A stretch of DNA of 38,405 nucleotides, taken from the NCBI RefSeq assembly GCF_009711365.1, contig NZ_SMMB01001300.1, positions 1 to 38,405 of the forward strand, in the 5' to 3' direction. Below the pieces are notes generated by a model that ran no database searches, was not told where the DNA came from, and saw only the letters and a list, made by a program, of their open reading frames with translations. Every line of letters starts with the position of its first letter. The first letter of the stretch is position 1. Below are positions 34,850 to 38,405 of the stretch, one piece after another. Made by a program: the position numbers and the translations under genes. This DNA comes from Xanthovirga aplysinae (lineage in GTDB: Bacteria > Bacteroidota > Bacteroidia > Cytophagales > Cyclobacteriaceae).

Positions 34850-34920
34850 AAAAAAGGATTAGGTAGTTAAAATTCAAAAGATTGCATTTAATCTAATTTG
34901 AATTTTAACTACCCAATCCT
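34850..34920 (-). terminator. Long-stem intrinsic terminator of asd
   Basis: Inverted repeat arms 34855-34878 and 34897-34920, 24 bases each. On the minus-strand RNA every position pairs (one as G.U), while the plus-strand RNA has an A/C mismatch. The loop can itself pair AGATT with AATCT. Five T follow on the minus side. It lies about 60 bases past the asd stop and just upstream of the next minus-strand gene. Confidence 0.88.
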
Positions 34921-34979
34921 TTAAAGGAATTTCCTGCTTAACCTTTCCCAAAAGGAAACAGGTAATACTATCTTCCAAT

Positions 34980-35981
34980 TTATTCAGCTACGGCTACCAG
35001 TACCTTTTCTTTTAAATACTCGGCAATCTGTACGGCATTGGTTGCAGCCCCTTTCCTTAGGTTATCCGCAACCACCCACATATTCAAAGTATTTGGCTGG
35101 CTGTCATCTCTTCTCAGACGCCCAACAAATACTTCATCTTTTCTATGTGCATTCATTGGCATAGGATAAATATTATTTGAAGGGTCATCCTCAACAATGA
35201 TTCCTTTGGTTGCATCTAAAATTTCTCTCACTTCAGCCAGGTCAAAATCATGCTCAAACTCTGCATTAATGGCTTCAGAGTGTCCTCCCATTACTGGAAT
35301 ACGTACAGCAGTAGGACTAACTAAGATGGTTCCATCCCCTAAGATCTTTTGTGTCTCATTCACCATCTTCATTTCTTCCTTGGTGTAACCATTATCCATA
35401 AAGACATCGATATGAGGCAAGACATTCAGATCAATTTTATAAGGGTACACTTTCTCTGTCTCCTTCCCTGCACGCTCATTCATAAGCTGGTCCACGGCGG
35501 CTTTTCCCGTACCAGTTACCGACTGATAAGTGGAAACCACAACCCTTTTTAGCTTATATTTTTTATGTAAAGGAGCCAAAGCCAACACCATCTGAATGGT
35601 GGAACAATTTGGGTTAGCAATGATTTTATCTTCCGCAGTTAGGCTTTCTGCATTAATTTCTGGCACAATCAGTTTATGGTCTGGGCTCATTCTCCAAGCA
35701 GAAGAATTATCTACCACCGTAATACCTGCCTCAGCAAATTTTGGTGCCCACTCCAGAGAAGTACCTCCTCCGGCAGAAAAAATGGCCACATCCGGTTTGG
35801 CAGCTATCGCCTCTTCCATTCCAATTACCGTATAGGTTTTCTTCTGATAATCCACCTTCTTACCAACCGAACGTGATGATGCCACCAACATCAGTTCATC
35901 ATACTTAAAGGCTCTTTCAGCCAGAATGTTCAGAATCTCGCCACCCACTAAACCAGTAGCACCTACAACAGCAATTTTCAT
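34980..35981 (-). CDS. asd: Aspartate-semialdehyde dehydrogenase
   Basis: NADPH-dependent conversion of aspartyl phosphate to aspartate semialdehyde, the branch point to lysine/diaminopimelate, threonine and methionine. The N-terminal 'IAVVGATGLVGGEILNILAER' is the nucleotide-binding loop. 'IANPNCSTIQM' carries active-site Cys126 and 'PVMGGHSEAINAEF' carries His234. The 333-residue length fits the bacterial type. The gene stands alone, divergent from the lamin-tail protein gene, and is closed by its own terminator. Confidence 0.97.
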   Translation of the reverse strand: MKIAVVGATGLVGGEILNILAERAFKYDELMLVASSRSVGKKVDYQKKTYTVIGMEEAIAAKPDVAIFSAGGGTSLEWAPKFAEAGITVVDNSSAWRMSPDHKLIVPEINAESLTAEDKIIANPNCSTIQMVLALAPLHKKYKLKRVVVSTYQSVTGTGKAAVDQLMNERAGKETEKVYPYKIDLNVLPHIDVFMDNGYTKEEMKMVNETQKILGDGTILVSPTAVRIPVMGGHSEAINAEFEHDFDLAEVREILDATKGIIVEDDPSNNIYPMPMNAHRKDEVFVGRLRRDDSQPNTLNMWVVADNLRKGAATNAVQIAEYLKEKVLVAVAE

Positions 35982-36301
35982 AATTTCTACATTTTTTTGA
36001 ATTTAGAAGCGCAATTTATAAAATATTCTTAAGTCCTTAACAATGAGTAAGGAAAGAATCTTAAAATTTTTCCATTAGAAACGAGAACAAAAGTCTTTTA
36101 TTTGCGGCATTTTCTTCCATAAGCAATATTTATCAAAAAATCACCACTTTTACTTTGGCTAAATACTATATTTTCTAATAGAAATTAGTCGCTTTTATGA
36201 AACACTCCATCTTAATAAACTTAATTTATCCATCCACTATTTGATATCTTCAATTAAGTTATTCTAAACTCATCATTCCCGATTTATATTTATCTCCTCC
36301 A
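35982..36301. other. Divergent promoter region between asd and the lamin-tail gene
   Basis: About 320 AT-rich bases without open frame. A palindromic TTTCTAATAGAAA lies near 36171-36183. A TATATTTA close to the lamin-tail gene differs from TAnnTTTG in its last base. No firm promoter was called. Confidence 0.4.
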
Positions 36302-38405
36302 ATGTTAAAACCCTTTATTCTTATTTTTTTCCTTTTACAAATCCCCTTATTTGCTAAGGGCCAAATCAGCATTTTGCCTTACGAACAGGGATTTGAAGAT
36401 ACGTTAACAACGGGCACCAATGTAACATTTTTACCCTTTTGGAATGGAAATGAAGTCCAAGCCAGTAGCCGAATTCATCAATCGGATAAAGCCCGAAGTG
36501 GGAATTTTGCCTTAGGAATTATACCTACCTCCAGTTTTCAGGCTGAAATTACCATTACTCTTGATTTAGCCAATTACTCTGGTGCCATTTTGGAGTTTTA
36601 TGCCTATAGCGAAAAAAATGGAACTACAGACAGTAATAGGCCGGCCTTGCTTTCTTTTGCCACCTCCCTGGACGGAGGTCAAAACTTTAATTATCAACAA
36701 CAAATTGGGGATAACAACAGCTTTCCAAACGATAATTCCACAACCTACTCTCCTTACCATTACCAATTGCCCTCAGAAGCAGGCAATCAAGCCAATGTTC
36801 AAGTGCTAATTCGAGTGGAACGGGGAGAAGGAAGTGGCTCAACAGCTCTTCTGCTAATAGATGATTTCCAAATATCCCCCAAAGAACCTGTCTTTGGGGT
36901 AGACTCAGTTCTGGTAAAAGACGCCAAACAGGTTGAGGTATTTTTTAACCAAAAGCTTGATGTTCCTTCTTCGGAGGATATCTCTAATTATTGGATAAAT
37001 AATGAAATAGGCAACCCTGAGGAAGCCATCCTTGAGACAGAAACTCCAAACAAAGTAACTTTACTTCTAGGTCCGTCGCTAGCCAACAATAATTACGAAC
37101 TACAAATTAAGGGTATATACAACCAGCAAAAGGATGAAAAGATTGATAGCCTAAGCCTTTCTTTTCCTTATGTAACCCCAACAGAATGGCAGGCCATTGT
37201 TATCAATGAAATATTTGCCGACCCAACAGGGGATTACCCACCTGATTCTACCGTTCTACCAACAGGTACCTCTGATGAATTTGTAGAACTTTTTAATGCA
37301 TCAAATCAAGCCATCAACTTGGAAGACTTCCAACTTTCGGGTGGAAATATACCTTCCTACAATTTAGCACCTGGGAAATATGTGATCCTTTGCTCTACTT
37401 CCAAGACTGAGCTTTTTGAACCTTTTGGAGAGGTGGTTGGTGTTTTTTCGTGGAACACCCTTCAAAATGCCGGTGAATTAATAACGCTTACAGATAATAC
37501 CGGACATTTTATAGACAGTGTACATTATGAAATTACCTGGTATTCAAATGAAGAAAAAGCAAATGGGGGCTGGAGTCTGGAACAAATCAACCCTTTCCTT
37601 CCTTGTGAAAAACCTGAAAACTGGCAGGCTTCTATCTCCAAAACCGGTGCTACGCCTGGTGCAATAAATTCCATTTATGAAGATAGTGGAGATGCTATTC
37701 CTCCCTTGGCTGATAGTCTTTTTTTCAAAAGCTCGACAGAGCTTACTTTAGAATTCAATGAGCCCATGGATAAAAATAGTCTTATGAATGGACACTATCT
37801 CCTGGATCCGACTATAATTATAAAAGAGACTACAACAACCCACCCTTTTACTGCGGTTCAACTTTCCCTTCAAAATAGTTTGGAGGAAAACCAAAGGTAT
37901 GAATTAGAGATAAAGGACCTAAAAGATTGTAGTGGGAACTTGCTAAACGACACTACCCTATCTTTCATATATGACGAAAACCCACCAGTTGTTGAAAAAA
38001 TTACTCCATTAAATCAAAATATCATCCGAATCTTATTCTCAGAAAAGATTAATGGCTCAACTACTTTAAATGAGGAAAACTACACCCTAACTCCAGATAA
38101 GATTTTGGATGAAATATTTTTTTCTCCTGATGCCCCTAATCAAATTGAAATATCTTTCAAACATTATTTTACTGAAAATGAAAACTATTTGCTTTCGGTA
38201 AAAGAAATTGAAGATGTTTTCCAAAACAAAATAGATTCCACTGCTATCTCATTTAGTTTCTACAATGAAGTAGACACCGCTATAGTTTCTTCTGCTAATT
38301 TGCTTACTCTTTATCTAAAAACAACACCTTCTGATTCTTCAGCGCTCCAAACAAAAAACTATATAATGGATGAAAAAGAATTTCCACAAACTGTTTTTAG
38401 AGATG
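36302..38405 (+). CDS. Secreted lamin-tail domain protein with Ig-like repeats, 3' end outside window
   Basis: Open from the ATG at 36302 to the window edge, 701 codons with no stop, so the gene is incomplete. The signal peptide (PFILIFFLLQIPLFAKG) is followed by a jelly-roll-like N-terminal domain ('LPYEQGFEDTL', 'LDLANYSGAILEFYAYS'). An Ig-like segment comes next, then a lamin-tail domain ('AIVINEIFADPTGD', 'DEFVELFNASNQAINLEDFQLSGG', 'YVILCS', 'GELITLTDNTG', 'GGWSLEQINPF'). At least two further Ig-like modules of the 'LELTFNEPMD' type follow ('LTLEFNEPMDKNSL', 'IIRILFSEKINGS'). Such proteins in this phylum usually end in a T9SS sorting domain; that end is not visible here. Confidence 0.85.
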   Translation, partial: MLKPFILIFFLLQIPLFAKGQISILPYEQGFEDTLTTGTNVTFLPFWNGNEVQASSRIHQSDKARSGNFALGIIPTSSFQAEITITLDLANYSGAILEFYAYSEKNGTTDSNRPALLSFATSLDGGQNFNYQQQIGDNNSFPNDNSTTYSPYHYQLPSEAGNQANVQVLIRVERGEGSGSTALLLIDDFQISPKEPVFGVDSVLVKDAKQVEVFFNQKLDVPSSEDISNYWINNEIGNPEEAILETETPNKVTLLLGPSLANNNYELQIKGIYNQQKDEKIDSLSLSFPYVTPTEWQAIVINEIFADPTGDYPPDSTVLPTGTSDEFVELFNASNQAINLEDFQLSGGNIPSYNLAPGKYVILCSTSKTELFEPFGEVVGVFSWNTLQNAGELITLTDNTGHFIDSVHYEITWYSNEEKANGGWSLEQINPFLPCEKPENWQASISKTGATPGAINSIYEDSGDAIPPLADSLFFKSSTELTLEFNEPMDKNSLMNGHYLLDPTIIIKETTTTHPFTAVQLSLQNSLEENQRYELEIKDLKDCSGNLLNDTTLSFIYDENPPVVEKITPLNQNIIRILFSEKINGSTTLNEENYTLTPDKILDEIFFSPDAPNQIEISFKHYFTENENYLLSVKEIEDVFQNKIDSTAISFSFYNEVDTAIVSSANLLTLYLKTTPSDSSALQTKNYIMDEKEFPQTVFRD

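Noticed and set aside
1-38405. CRISPR arrays, tRNA, rRNA, IS elements, phage genes
   Set aside because: I looked for regular repeat-spacer patterns, cloverleaf arms, rRNA blocks, transposase and integrase motifs, and saw none.

Overview
The window is AT-rich chromosomal DNA from a Bacteroidota bacterium, most likely of the order Cytophagales. The evidence is a PorZ-like type IX secretion protein with a C-terminal sorting-type domain, the Bacteroidota order mreB-mreC-mreD-PBP2-rodA beside purN-purH, TAnnTTTG-type promoter candidates, weak Shine-Dalgarno sequences, a lamin-tail surface protein and a LytTR/TPR-kinase pair. No phage, IS element, CRISPR array, rRNA or tRNA was recognised.

Left part (1-20700), mostly minus strand. 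A ferredoxin-tdk-porZ-recO operon (329-4207) faces a plus-strand gene for a conserved Bacteroidota protein of unknown function (4242-5318). Next come the elongasome operon mreB-mreC-mreD-mrdA-rodA (10916 down to 5437, with ATGA/GTGA overlaps), purN-purH (13310-11182), a UbiA prenyltransferase and a DUF2520 Rossmann protein. A cytochrome c maturation cluster ccmB-ccmC-ccmD-ccmE-ccmF (20714-15533) ends in a clear intrinsic terminator. Its CcmE carries a CPSKY motif in place of the usual haem-binding histidine, i.e. the CxxxY variant.

Middle (20700-26500), plus strand and accessory in character. Two small divergent proteins that I recognise as PixA/AidA-like (conserved W and DPxI motifs) flank a candidate structured RNA of about 137 nt, closed by a perfect 12-bp inverted repeat. 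A TPR-containing HisKA_2-type histidine kinase, a LytTR response regulator (TAATG overlap) and a thioredoxin-like lipoprotein follow. An isolated strong terminator hairpin lies in the next gene-free stretch.

Right part (27000-38405). A GT39-type membrane glycosyltransferase, an NADPH-dependent FMN reductase, a thioredoxin-like 2Fe-2S protein with a long unknown C-terminal part, and an ECF sigma factor unit follow. The sigma unit holds a four-helix membrane protein overlapping sigma, a small gene interrupted by an in-frame TAG, and a two-helix membrane protein. Then come a DinB remnant, a small membrane protein, a THUMP-like methyltransferase, asd with a 24-bp terminator stem, and the 5' 2.1 kb of a large secreted lamin-tail protein that runs off the window.

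The most novel items are the PixA-like pair around a possible 6S-like RNA next to a two-component system, the amber-interrupted membrane gene, the CxxxY-type CcmE, and the orphan terminator. All functional calls come from reading the sequence; no database search was run.
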